Assembly (NCBI RefSeq): GCF_000816845.1
Contig: NZ_CP006880.1
Span: forward strand, 2,170,001-2,234,000
Origin: Rhizobium gallicum bv. gallicum R602sp
GTDB lineage: Bacteria > Pseudomonadota > Alphaproteobacteria > Rhizobiales > Rhizobiaceae
Direction of reading: 5' to 3'
Length of the DNA stretch: 64,000 nt
This document shows, piece by piece, positions 44,526-53,239 of this stretch (position 1 is its first letter; each line of letters starts with the position of its first letter). Both the position numbers and the translations under genes were made by a program. The notes beneath the pieces are model-generated. The model was given only the letters and a program-made list of their open reading frames with translations. It was not told where the DNA came from and searched no databases.

Positions 44526-44879
44526 ATGGATCATATCGAAATCGCTGATGCCATCCATCCGGCTGCGACAAATTCGGAGCCGCGGTCGCTCGCGCTGTGC
44601 TCAGTCATCGGCTATGTCGGGGCAGCTGGCGGAAAGAACGATGAGCTGACCATATCCGAAGCGCTTCGTGATCCACTGATCGCAATGGTGATGCGCGCCG
44701 ATGGCGTGACCTCCGAAGAATTCAAGCGAGTTCTTCGGACGGCAGCCCGTGAGATGGAAACTAAACTGGCCAACCCTATCAGAGGAGATGGAAAGGAAGA
44801 GGCAATGAGGACGCCCCCACCTTCCCACCAATGGGAGGACACGCGACGTTTTTGTCGAAACGACGCGGAAGATGGTTGA
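44526..44879 (+). CDS. Small uncharacterised protein after ThiF
   Basis: 117 residues, MDHIEIADAIHPAATNSEPRS start, 1 base after the ThiF stop, so co-translated. Its middle reads ISEALRDPLIAMVMRADGVT and EEFKRVLRTAARE, a helical block I have the impression occurs in other rhizobial small proteins, without a named family. The C-terminal ~40 residues look disordered. No leader-core precursor signature (e.g. double-Gly) is obvious, but it is a candidate substrate or accessory of the cluster. Confidence 0.6.
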   Translation: MDHIEIADAIHPAATNSEPRSLALCSVIGYVGAAGGKNDELTISEALRDPLIAMVMRADGVTSEEFKRVLRTAAREMETKLANPIRGDGKEEAMRTPPPSHQWEDTRRFCRNDAEDG

Positions 44880-44954
44880 CGAGCATGTGTAGTCGATCCC
44901 GGTTCAAACCATAGCACGGGATTCACATTGGCTGTCCGGCGGAGTTCAGGGGCA

Positions 44955-45497
44955 ATGAAATTCGATATGTTGAGAAGGTTCCCAACGATAATTCTTGCTT
45001 TCGCGGAAGGCAAGGATCGCAAGGTGGTCCGTACCGCACACGAGGCTGCCCAACTGTTGCTGAAGGAATGGCCCACCGACGATGGTGAGGAGTTCTTGAC
45101 GGCAGTGAGAACCTGTTTGGAGGTCCTTACCGGAAAAACCGAGCCCGAGAACTTGCACGAGGCGATCGTCCGCGCCGCATATGAAGCCGGTATCGCGGCG
45201 ATCACGACTGATCACCACCTGGGTATCCTTAGGATCTATCCAGTCAGCGAGGTCCGCCGCGCATGCGCTCATCGCAATCCCGCGCCCATCGAACCGCTTC
45301 GGCTACCGCCATCAGTGCGCCGGCGTCGGCAGCGAAAATGGTCGGGGCGAACCAAAAAGGTATTGATCGGAAATACGGGGGCTTCGAGTGAAGGCGAAAC
45401 TGCCCCGCCTGCTGGGCAAGTTGGGTTTCAAATTCCGCTGGCGTCGATCCAGCCAGATGAGAAGGCGGGGGAAAGATGCAACTTTCGCTCGCCTTGA
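44955..45497 (+). CDS. DUF982 domain protein with long tail
   Basis: About 180 residues from ATG 44955. The N-terminal ~90 match DUF982, a rhizobial family: RTAHEAAQLLLKEWPTDDGEEFLTAVRTCLEVLTGKTEPEN...AIVRAAYEAGI, in pieces. The C-terminal ~90 residues are basic and low-complexity and are not part of DUF982, which normally ends near residue 90-100, so a frameshift or fusion is possible. Function unknown. Confidence 0.7.
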   Translation: MKFDMLRRFPTIILAFAEGKDRKVVRTAHEAAQLLLKEWPTDDGEEFLTAVRTCLEVLTGKTEPENLHEAIVRAAYEAGIAAITTDHHLGILRIYPVSEVRRACAHRNPAPIEPLRLPPSVRRRRQRKWSGRTKKVLIGNTGASSEGETAPPAGQVGFQIPLASIQPDEKAGERCNFRSP

Positions 45498-45561
45498 GTG
45501 GCCCCGAACTACGGCCCATGTTTTCGATTGAGCTGCGTAAAGCTCCATTGTGGAACAGAAA

Positions 45562-46239
45562 TCAGGCCGGCGCGGCGATTGTGCCCGGGATGTCCTGCGG
45601 CCACCGCCGCAGTGCCTCCCGCCCCGCGTCTGTCAAGCCGTAGACGCCTCGATCAAGCCGCTCAAACCAGCCATAGACATTCGAAAGCAAGATCTTTCCA
45701 GCATCCGGTGCGCTGGATCTGATGTCGCGCACGCGCAGCGGTCCTGACGCCAGCGCTGCCGCACAGCCGAGCGCCTGCTGGCGGTACGCGGTCATGACCG
45801 GTGCGCGCGTACTCCCGCCTACTGACGGATCGCCGCGTCGTCTCTGGTGTTCACGCACGAGCCTTGAACGCCGTTTCGGATTGGTTCGCGGCATCGGCGA
45901 TACGGAGCCGACGATAACGCTGACGTCGCCGGCATCGGAAATGCCGAGCATGCCGATCCCGAGCCTGCGGCAAAGATCGCGGTAGCGTTTGTCGGCCTCT
46001 CGACCCTTTCCCTTAGCCGAGACTCGCGCCGCGATCCAGACCTCGTCCGCGGCAGCTGCGCGATCGACTGCCTGCAGTATGAGCTCCAGATTGAAGCTCA
46101 GTTTTAACTCGCAAATCACGATTACAGGCGGCTCGTCATCGCTCAAGCCGACGAGATCGCACCCGCCAACTTCGCCCTTGACGACGTAACCTGCCTTTTC
46201 CAGAAAGCCTTTGACAGGCAGATAAAGCGAAGTTTCCAT
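45562..46239 (-). CDS. DUF2161 (nuclease-like) protein
   Basis: 225 residues from ATG 46239. METSLYLPVKGFLEKAGYVVKGEVGGCDLVGL and VIVICELKLSF (the D-x-E-x-K-like pattern of a PD-(D/E)XK fold: GCDL ... CELKLS), then a winged-helix-like C-terminal half (LRVRDIRSS...VYGWFERLDRGVYGLTDAGREAL). DUF2161 proteins are annotated as PD-(D/E)XK-like; no activity is known. Confidence 0.82.
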   Translation of the reverse strand: METSLYLPVKGFLEKAGYVVKGEVGGCDLVGLSDDEPPVIVICELKLSFNLELILQAVDRAAAADEVWIAARVSAKGKGREADKRYRDLCRRLGIGMLGISDAGDVSVIVGSVSPMPRTNPKRRSRLVREHQRRRGDPSVGGSTRAPVMTAYRQQALGCAAALASGPLRVRDIRSSAPDAGKILLSNVYGWFERLDRGVYGLTDAGREALRRWPQDIPGTIAAPA

Positions 46240-46579
46240 ATGCCTGCAGGTTGAAGCGGAGAATCGTTTCATAAATTACGTCGGTCCGCCCGCAAGGGAC
46301 ACCGTATCCATCGCCGCCGCCGACGCAATCAAATGGCGTGGGCGTGGAGTGCGCCACCACCGGCCAACGCATCCCTGCAACCATCGGCCAGAGACTTCGC
46401 CGCGGCATTGGAACATGTTCTTGAACGAATGCGAGCCGCCCCGCTATTGCGGGCATGACCGTCAAGCACGACTACTCGGCTTCCGGTATCGTTCACCAGA
46501 TGAAATCTGCAACGAGCAGCCTTTGGGAAGCAGCTTTTCTCGCCTTCAGCCGGCATGCCGATCGCATGGCGCTTGTCTG
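46240..46579. other. Intergenic stretch
   Basis: 340 bases between DUF2161 and the WYL regulator, both on the minus strand. Frames here (e.g. on the plus strand from 46455) have no recognisable features. Probably noncoding, containing the DUF2161 promoter. Confidence 0.4.
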
Positions 46580-47314
46580 TCATGGACTGATCGCCTCTAT
46601 GCCGTCGATCGCCTCTGCGAAGTCACCGGCCGGGCGCAACCGGAAGGTCTCTTCTCGTAAATCGGCCGCAGCGATGCGATCACATCTGAAGCTGCGAACC
46701 GCCTGCCGCGACAGATCCCAGGCGATGACATACCAGACAGGATAATTGAGGAGCAGAAGCTGCGGCTCGATGATCCGGTCGGAGAGACGCCTCGTCGCAT
46801 CCTCGTAAACAATTCTGAGGACCCGCAGTTCGAGGAATGCCGTGAGTAGATCGCCGCGATCCAGCGCGGGGGCGGCAAAGCCCTGGAGCACCATCGCCGA
46901 CGCGGGACGCCCGACCAGAATACGTTTCCTTAGACCCGATATCCTGTCCTTGAGGGACGGCGAGAACGATGCGCTCAGCTTCCGTCGAATGGAATCCAGA
47001 TTGGCGATCAGCCAAGGCGACTGCAGCTGCTCGGCGATCGCTAGGCTGGCAAGGAGGTCGACAGCCTCCCTGTAGGTGAGCGAAAGCCGACCGACGCCCC
47101 AATGGCGATCCAGGCGGACGCCTCCTCCACGGCCACGCTCAGTCTCAACCGGAAGGCCCCTCTCCCGCAGGATGGACAGGTCGCGTGCCAGCGTCCTGAC
47201 GCTGACGCGAAATTCCACGGCCAGGTTGGCGAGAGTCATCGCCTCATCCGCTTTCAGGCGGCTCGCAAGGAGATCGAGTCGTTCCAGACGATCAGAGGTG
47301 CAGGCGCGGTTCAT
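46580..47314 (-). CDS. HTH-WYL domain transcriptional regulator
   Basis: 244 residues from ATG 47314 (MNRACTSDRLERLDLLASRL). HTH at ~15-70 (TLANLAVEFRVSVRTLARDLSILRERGLPVETERGRGGG in pieces) and a C-terminal WYL-type module (residues ~140-240; RIVYEDATRRLSDRIIEPQLLLLNYPVWYVIAWDL). WYL proteins sense nucleic-acid or nucleotide ligands and often control DNA-repair genes. It is divergent from the small ABM-like and DNA-repair-like genes, so it may control them. A fragment of its 5' part is copied at 36.2 kb. Confidence 0.88.
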   Translation of the reverse strand: MNRACTSDRLERLDLLASRLKADEAMTLANLAVEFRVSVRTLARDLSILRERGLPVETERGRGGGVRLDRHWGVGRLSLTYREAVDLLASLAIAEQLQSPWLIANLDSIRRKLSASFSPSLKDRISGLRKRILVGRPASAMVLQGFAAPALDRGDLLTAFLELRVLRIVYEDATRRLSDRIIEPQLLLLNYPVWYVIAWDLSRQAVRSFRCDRIAAADLREETFRLRPAGDFAEAIDGIEAISP

Positions 47315-47383
47315 CGATCTAATATGACATATAATGGCATATATTCTACTAAGTCGGTTCCAGAGCAACATTGGAGACGCCTT

Positions 47384-47707
47384 ATGTCCAAACCCATCGT
47401 CGAAATTGCCGCCATCCGCCTCAAGCTAGGGGTCACTGAGGCGGGTCTCATCGCTGCCTCGGATGCAGCCCAGAATCTCCTCCGGGGCACGGACGGTTTC
47501 ATGCGCCGTGAACTTCTCAAACAGGCAGATGCAGAGCATGCGAACCTCGTGCGTTGGCGCAGCCAGGCCGACGCAGACGCAATCATGGCCGCCGCCGTCA
47601 TTTCGCCGGAATGTGCAGCCTGTTTCGCGCTCATGGACATGGACGGCGCCGACCCCACCCGGGGCCTTCGGCATTTCACCACGCTCGCAACGTACGGCGA
47701 GCACTGA
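47384..47707 (+). CDS. Small dimeric alpha-beta barrel (ABM/EthD-like) protein
   Basis: 107 residues. IAAIRLKLGVTEAGLIAASDAAQNLLRGTDGFMRRELLK and VRWRSQADADAIMAAAVISPECAACFALMD, in pieces, fit a ferredoxin-like ABM-type fold. Such proteins are often partners of YafY/WYL-controlled operons. Function unknown. It ends 1 base before the next ATG. Confidence 0.6.
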   Translation: MSKPIVEIAAIRLKLGVTEAGLIAASDAAQNLLRGTDGFMRRELLKQADAEHANLVRWRSQADADAIMAAAVISPECAACFALMDMDGADPTRGLRHFTTLATYGEH

Positions 47708-47708
47708 A

Positions 47709-48830
47709 ATGGAACCTCTGAAGAATCTCTTTTCATCCGATCTCGTCGGCTGGATCGCCTTCCATCTGAAACATCACCTCGAAGGGTTCGACGAAGCCGC
47801 ATTCCAGCGGGCGGTTCTCCAGGCGCTGCCGGCGCTGGAATTGAAGGAACGTTCCCAGCTGATTGCGGACCATTTGGTCCGCGTGCTTCCGATCGATCGC
47901 ACCGCGCGGCATGCTATTCTGCTTGCCATGCTGCATCCGGACGAATTCGACCACGTCGACAAGGAATCGGACAGGCTGGGGCTCTGCGGTTGGGCTGTCC
48001 TTCCCCTCACGCTTGTCGTCGGTCAGCATGGGACCGGCGACTTCACCGGAAGCCTCGAAACCCTTCGTCAGATGACCAAGCGGTTCACGTCCGAGTTCGC
48101 CATCAGGTATTTTCTGATCGAGGACCAGGCAGCCGCTCTCGAAATCATGTCACGGTGGATTTTCGACTCGAACAGGCACGTGCGGAGACTCGTGTCAGAA
48201 GGCACGCGGCCTCGTCTGCCTTGGGCAATGCGGCTGTCTTCGCTGATGAACGATCCGTCCCCCGTTCTGCCGATCCTTCAGGCGTTACGCGACGATCCGG
48301 AGCCCTATGTGCGTCGTTCGGTCGCCAACCACCTCAACGACATTTCGAAGGACCACCCGGGTCTCCTCGCTGAGATCGCGGAGCGTTGGATGGTCGACGC
48401 CAGTCCGCAGAGGCGATCGCTCCTGCGGCATGCCAGCCGCTCACTGATCAAGAGCGGCGATGCCCGGATCCTGGCAGCCTTCGGACGCTATCCGGCGAGA
48501 CTGCTATGTGGCGCGCTCGAACTCTCCAGCCGGGCCATCACCATGCCGGACACGCTTCGATTCGCCGTGGAAATCACGTCGACCGCCGACCATACCCAGG
48601 AACTCACCGTGGACTATGTGGTGCATTTCCGAAAGGCCAATGGTTCCCTTGCACCGAAGGTGTTCAAAGGCTCGGCATTCTCGTTAGGGCCCGGCGAAAT
48701 CCGCCGGTTCCGACGGGCACATCGTTTCGCTGAGATCACCACCCGAAAATACTACGACGGCGTCCATCGGATCGGGCTGAGAATCAACGGTGCGGACACG
48801 GAGGTCGCGGAGTTCGAACTCGTGTCATGA
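47709..48830 (+). CDS. DNA alkylation repair protein, HEAT-repeat (AlkC/AlkD-like)
   Basis: 373 residues. HEAT-like helices run through the first 240 residues; RFTSEFAIRYFLIEDQAAALEIMSRWIFDSNRHVRRLVSEGTRPRLPWAMRL (in pieces) is the AlkC/AlkD signature, followed by RDDPEPYVRRSVANHLNDISKDHP. The C-terminal ~110 residues (FRKANGSLAPKVFKGSAFSLGPGE) form a beta-rich domain as in AlkC. Predicted to excise cationic alkyl-purines. Confidence 0.85.
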   Translation: MEPLKNLFSSDLVGWIAFHLKHHLEGFDEAAFQRAVLQALPALELKERSQLIADHLVRVLPIDRTARHAILLAMLHPDEFDHVDKESDRLGLCGWAVLPLTLVVGQHGTGDFTGSLETLRQMTKRFTSEFAIRYFLIEDQAAALEIMSRWIFDSNRHVRRLVSEGTRPRLPWAMRLSSLMNDPSPVLPILQALRDDPEPYVRRSVANHLNDISKDHPGLLAEIAERWMVDASPQRRSLLRHASRSLIKSGDARILAAFGRYPARLLCGALELSSRAITMPDTLRFAVEITSTADHTQELTVDYVVHFRKANGSLAPKVFKGSAFSLGPGEIRRFRRAHRFAEITTRKYYDGVHRIGLRINGADTEVAEFELVS

Positions 48831-49144
48831 CGGGCCGAAGCGCATTCGTGTTGCATTCGATCGGAAAACCACCCGGTCTTGCTGACGTGTTTATGCGGCG
48901 ATCGAAATATCGTCGCTTTGGAAAAAACCTGCCGAGCTAGTTGGAAATGAGGCGAGACGCCGGGGCAAAGCGACCCGGCTCATCGGGCTTGGTGCCGGTT
49001 CCAATCCTGCGAGCATTATTCAACAGAGGCTGCCAAGGACCCAATTTTGTCAGCGCAGCCATGCGATTTGCATCACGCATCAAAATCGGATTCATGGTAC
49101 TGGTGGCGCGGGATTTTCGATGACGTCATATTGCGGAGCATTTC
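48831..49144. other. Intergenic stretch before LacI gene
   Basis: 314 bases with the LacI gene promoter presumably near 49090-49140. A 60-codon plus-strand frame (48941-49123) has no family features and I do not call it. Nothing else is visible. Confidence 0.4.
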
Positions 49145-50140
49145 ATGACCACCCTGCAACAGGTGGCTTTTCGCGCGGGGTGTTCGCTTGCAACCGCCAG
49201 TCGGGTCTTAAACCGCAATGGACCCGTCAGCGACGGAATGGTGCGCAAGGTGCGCCGGGCAGCAGCCGAACTCGGTTATCGGCCGGCGGGACCTACCGCT
49301 GGGAAGCTTGGGCAACGCCCGGTTGTCGGCGTCCTCATACCGAGCATAACCAATCCGGTTTTTGCCTCATCGCTTTCCAGCATTCAAAATCGCATGCTGG
49401 TCGCCGGTCACGGGGTTGTAATCGCCCAGTCCAATTATGATCCTGGGCGCGAGGCCGACGCCGTTGCGTCACTCTTGAACGACCGTCCAACTGGCCTGAT
49501 CCTTACCGTCTGCGATCCGCTGACAAGTGCCGCCCTTCTGCCGTCCCTGCCGCCGACGGTTCTCCTCAACAACATGCCGACGCAGCGATTTCCCGCTGCG
49601 GTCACGGCCGACAACCGCCGCGCCGGACGCGAACTTACCGAGTTTCTGATCGCTATGGGACACCGACAGATCCTCTTCGTTTCGGGAAATTTCGTCGCCT
49701 CCGACAGAGCTAGATTCCGTTATGCCGGTCATGTCGACGCCATGCATGAAAGGGGCCTTACGCCGCTGGATGCGGTCGAGATCCCGTTTGTCAGCGGTTA
49801 TGAGGAGCTCGATCTGCGCGAGGCAATGGCCACGTTTTCGCCGACAGCGATCATCGCCTCCAATGATCTTCTTGCCTTCGGCGCTATCGGCGCGCTCAGG
49901 CGCGAGGGCTTCTCGGTGCCCCGGGACGTTTCCGTCGCCGGCTTCGACGGTATCGCAATCGGCCGGCTGATGGACCCGCCCCTGACGACGATCGAGATGC
50001 CCGATGCCAGCATGGGAGCGACGGCGGCCTCCCTGCTCCTCGATATCGCCGAGAACGCCGCCCCTGCCCGCCATCTCGATGTTGCCTATACGCTGCGCAA
50101 AGGTGGAACGGTACGCGATCTCACTCAAGATCCGTCATAG
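49145..50140 (+). CDS. LacI family transcriptional regulator
   Basis: 331 residues. N-terminal HTH (TLQQVAFRAGCSLATASRVLNRNGPVSDGMVRKV in pieces) and a periplasmic-binding-like effector domain (VVGVLIPSITNPVFASSLSSI, DNRRAGRELTEFLIAMGHRQILFVSG, FDGIAIGRLMDPPLTTIEM). It faces an ABC transporter operon convergently and probably regulates it. Part of this gene is duplicated at 36262-36707. Confidence 0.92.
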   Translation: MTTLQQVAFRAGCSLATASRVLNRNGPVSDGMVRKVRRAAAELGYRPAGPTAGKLGQRPVVGVLIPSITNPVFASSLSSIQNRMLVAGHGVVIAQSNYDPGREADAVASLLNDRPTGLILTVCDPLTSAALLPSLPPTVLLNNMPTQRFPAAVTADNRRAGRELTEFLIAMGHRQILFVSGNFVASDRARFRYAGHVDAMHERGLTPLDAVEIPFVSGYEELDLREAMATFSPTAIIASNDLLAFGAIGALRREGFSVPRDVSVAGFDGIAIGRLMDPPLTTIEMPDASMGATAASLLLDIAENAAPARHLDVAYTLRKGGTVRDLTQDPS

Positions 50141-50143
50141 TAA

Positions 50144-50172
50144 AAGCCGCCGCATGTGCGATGCGACGGCTT
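50144..50172. terminator. Bidirectional terminator hairpin
   Basis: AAGCCGCCGCAT (50144-50155) pairs with ATGCGACGGCTT (50161-50172), loop GTGCG, one wobble. It lies between the stops of the LacI gene (+) and the ABC binding-protein gene (-), with an AAAA/TTTT tail on the minus side. Confidence 0.75.
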
Positions 50173-50190
50173 CGTGCTGAGGCGAACGGC

Positions 50191-51456
50191 TCAGCTGCGC
50201 GGCAGCATGCCCTGAACGTCGTCGGCTGCGTCGTCGAGCGCTTCCTTCGGCTCGGCAGAGCCATCGACGATGCGCGAAAGGTTGTCGACGATCGTCTGCG
50301 TGACCTTCACGCCTTTGCTGCCTGGGAAGGCATACCAAGGCACCATCACCGGCATCTGGCTCAAGCCCGCCTGGAAGAGCGGGTTCTGCTTATAGAAATC
50401 GCCGAGATATTCGACCGACTTGGCGGCAAGTTCGTTGTTCGGAACATAACCCGTCCCTGGAACGACGACAGAAGCGCCATAGGGGCCGGCGGCGAACTTG
50501 GCGAACTTCCATGCGGCGTCCTGCTTTGCTTCATCCTGCGTCAGGATGACCACGGCGTTGCCGCCCGTCGGCAGGCGCCCGTTGACCGGATCGATCAGCG
50601 GGATCTTAGCCGTGCGCAGATCGAACTTGTTGCCGACATTCTTGATCGTGTTGCGCAACGCGCCGGTCGTCTGGAATTCAAATCCGACCTTGCCGGCGGC
50701 AAAGGCCTGTTCACCGGCAGCTTTGGTGAAGACCGGCATGCCGCCTTCAGTGACCATGCGGTGCAGGGTCTCGACGGCCTTCTGACCTTCCGGGCCACTG
50801 AACGCAACCTTGCTCTCATCCTCGTTCAGCATCTGGCCGCCGGCGCCAAAAAGCAGAGCCGAAAACATCCAGTCGTCGCCCTGCCAGCGGAAATCGATGC
50901 CGTCAACGCCGTTGCCGAGCGCCTTGATCTTGCCGCCAAGCGCAATGACTTCGTCCCAGGTCTTCGGCGGATTGTCCGGATCGCCGCCGGCTGCCTTCAC
51001 GAGATCGGCATTGTAGTACATGATCGGATTGGAGGTCGCAAAGGCGAGACCGACCTGCTTGCCGTTGACTTGCGCAAGCTTCAGGATCGTGTCGGAGAAA
51101 CCCTGCTCGGCCATGTTCCCGTCCTTTTGGACGAGCGGGCTCAGATCAAGACCGACGTTACGCTCGCTTAGCATGCGCAGGCGATTGAGGCCGACGAATG
51201 TGACGTCGGGCAATTCGCTGGTGCCGACCTGACGAAGGACCGTTTGGATACCTTCTTCGTAAGTTGCAGACGGGCTTGCGAACTGGATCTTTATATCCGG
51301 ATTTTCTTCCATGAACTTCTTCGAGATCGTGTCCATCACGTCCTTGAAGAAGCCGGGCATGGGGTAGTGAACCGTCAGCGCTGTTTCGGCACGAGCCGGA
51401 AGCGAAATTGCCATGGATACAGCCGCTGCGGCGAGAAGCTTGGTGATATGTTTCAT
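50191..51456 (-). CDS. ABC transporter substrate-binding protein (UgpB-like)
   Basis: 421 residues with a Sec signal (MKHITKLLAAAAVSMAISLPARA). The mature part resembles sugar/glycerol-phosphate binding proteins: PDVTFVGLNRLRML, NPIMYYNADLVKAAGGDPDNPPKTWDEV and VPGTGYVPNNELAAKS. Last gene of a five-gene operon. The ligand cannot be assigned with confidence; the phosphodiesterase neighbour suggests a glycerophosphodiester or related polyol phosphate. Confidence 0.85.
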   Translation of the reverse strand: MKHITKLLAAAAVSMAISLPARAETALTVHYPMPGFFKDVMDTISKKFMEENPDIKIQFASPSATYEEGIQTVLRQVGTSELPDVTFVGLNRLRMLSERNVGLDLSPLVQKDGNMAEQGFSDTILKLAQVNGKQVGLAFATSNPIMYYNADLVKAAGGDPDNPPKTWDEVIALGGKIKALGNGVDGIDFRWQGDDWMFSALLFGAGGQMLNEDESKVAFSGPEGQKAVETLHRMVTEGGMPVFTKAAGEQAFAAGKVGFEFQTTGALRNTIKNVGNKFDLRTAKIPLIDPVNGRLPTGGNAVVILTQDEAKQDAAWKFAKFAAGPYGASVVVPGTGYVPNNELAAKSVEYLGDFYKQNPLFQAGLSQMPVMVPWYAFPGSKGVKVTQTIVDNLSRIVDGSAEPKEALDDAADDVQGMLPRS

Positions 51457-51482
51457 CGCTCGTTCTCCTTTGTTAGAACCGG

Positions 51483-52319
51483 TCAGCCTTTAAGACCGGT
51501 CATGGTGATGCCCTCGACGAAACGCTTCTGCGCCAGCAGAAAGACGGCTACGAGGGGAAGGGTAATGGTCAGTGTTGCCGCCATCAGCGCGCCGTAGTCG
51601 TCGCCGGCTTCGGCGGCGCGGAAATACATCAGACCGAGCGGCGGCGTCGCAAAATCCTGCCTGCTGATGACGACCAGCGGCCAATAAAGATCGTTCCAGT
51701 GGGCGACGACCGAAAAGATCGCAAACGCGGTCACTGCAGGCCAGGCGTTGGGAACAATCACTCGGGCGACGATACCGAGTTCCGACATGCCGTCGAGCCG
51801 GGCGGCATGGATGAGATCATCCGGCATGGCGCGAAAGAACTGCAAAAACATGAAGATCGCGAAAACCGAAATCGTAAAGGGGGCGACAAGGACGGCATAG
51901 CTGTTGAGCAGCGAAGTGCGGTCGAAGGCCACATAGAGCGGCAAGGCGGTTGCGTGAATCGGCACCAGAAGGCCGAGCATGACCAAGACCATCATCATTC
52001 GTGCGGCGCGGAAGCGGAGCTTCGCCATAGCATAGGCGCAGGGGATCGCGACCAGCACCTGGAAGAAGAAGATCAGCCCGCAGACGACGACCCCGTTCCA
52101 CAGCAGCCTTCCCATCGGCACGCGGCTCAGCGCCTTGGTGAAGTTCTGCACATAGTTGAAGTGCTCGGGGACCAGCGACAGAGATGAGGTGAAAATATCG
52201 CTCTGCGCCTTGCCGGCGGTGGAGATCATGAAGACGTAGGGTGCCAAAAACACAATGGCGCCAAGACAAAGCAGTGCTAGACGGATAAGTCTGCCGAAAG
52301 GAAAGGCGCTCGTCGTCAT
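51483..52319 (-). CDS. ABC transporter permease (UgpE-like)
   Basis: 278 residues, six helices. The EAA loop region reads DGMSELGIVARVIVPNAWPAVTAFAIF, with FRAMPDDLIHAARLDG just before. Overlaps the upstream permease gene by 4 bases. Confidence 0.9.
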   Translation of the reverse strand: MTTSAFPFGRLIRLALLCLGAIVFLAPYVFMISTAGKAQSDIFTSSLSLVPEHFNYVQNFTKALSRVPMGRLLWNGVVVCGLIFFFQVLVAIPCAYAMAKLRFRAARMMMVLVMLGLLVPIHATALPLYVAFDRTSLLNSYAVLVAPFTISVFAIFMFLQFFRAMPDDLIHAARLDGMSELGIVARVIVPNAWPAVTAFAIFSVVAHWNDLYWPLVVISRQDFATPPLGLMYFRAAEAGDDYGALMAATLTITLPLVAVFLLAQKRFVEGITMTGLKG

Positions 52320-53239
52320 GTGTAATGGACCCGGCGGTCAAGAAGGCGATACTGCAGGAACATCAGCACGACGAGGATTGCGAGAAAGACGACCGTCATC
52401 GCCGAGGCATAGCCGACGCGCAGGTAGACGAAGCCTTCCTGGTAGATGGTGAAGAGCAGCACCTCCGAGGCTTTGTTCGGACCACCTTCGGTCAGCGTCT
52501 TGACCGTCTCGAAAACCTTAACGGCGTTGGTGATGCTGATGGTGATGACAAAGAGCGTCGTCGGGCCGAGCATCGGCCAGGTGACCAGAAAGAAACGGTC
52601 GACTGCGGATCTGGCGCCGTCCACCTCGGCTGCGGCATAGAGCTCACGCGGGATCGCCGTCAGGCCAGCCAGGAAGAGCACCATATTGAAGCCCACCGAT
52701 TGCCAGACGCCGATGATCGATAGGCTGTAGAGCACCGTTCCGGAGCTGCCGAGCCAGTTCGGGCCGGAAAGGCCGACAAGCGAAAGCAGCCCGTTGAGCG
52801 GGCCGATCGTCGGATGGAACATATACTGCCAGACGGTCGCCATGGCGACGATCAGCGAGGCGACAGGCAGGAAATATGCGGTGCGAAAGAAACTGCGCGC
52901 CGCAGTCTCGCTTTCGATCAGCATCGCAATGGCGAGCCCAAGGCAGATCGAGACCGGCGCGACGATTGCCGTGTAGACCGCCGTGTTCCACAGCGACCTG
53001 CGAAAGGTGCGATCGGTGATCAGGTCAGCGTAGTTTTCCAAACCGACGAAACGGAACGTTCCATAGCCGAGTTCGAAGTCGGTGAAGCCGAGTATGATGA
53101 CGGCAACGACCGGAAGAAGCACGAAGAGGAAAAGCAACACGATCGCAGGCAGCGCCAGCATCCAGGCAATGCGGGCTTCGCTCAGGCGATGCGCTGCGGC
53201 CGGATCTCCCGGCATGGCCATGGATGTGACACTAGCCAT
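52316..53239 (-). CDS. ABC transporter permease (UgpA-like)
   Basis: 307 residues from ATG 53239, which overlaps the ATPase stop. Six helices; EAA loop EVDGARSAVDRFFLVTWPMLGPTTLFV. Pairs with the UgpE-like permease. Confidence 0.9.
   Translation of the reverse strand: MASVTSMAMPGDPAAAHRLSEARIAWMLALPAIVLLFLFVLLPVVAVIILGFTDFELGYGTFRFVGLENYADLITDRTFRRSLWNTAVYTAIVAPVSICLGLAIAMLIESETAARSFFRTAYFLPVASLIVAMATVWQYMFHPTIGPLNGLLSLVGLSGPNWLGSSGTVLYSLSIIGVWQSVGFNMVLFLAGLTAIPRELYAAAEVDGARSAVDRFFLVTWPMLGPTTLFVITISITNAVKVFETVKTLTEGGPNKASEVLLFTIYQEGFVYLRVGYASAMTVVFLAILVVLMFLQYRLLDRRVHYT

Noticed and set aside
48941..49123. A 60-codon frame upstream of the LacI gene.
   Set aside because: No ribosome site or similarity; too short to support.
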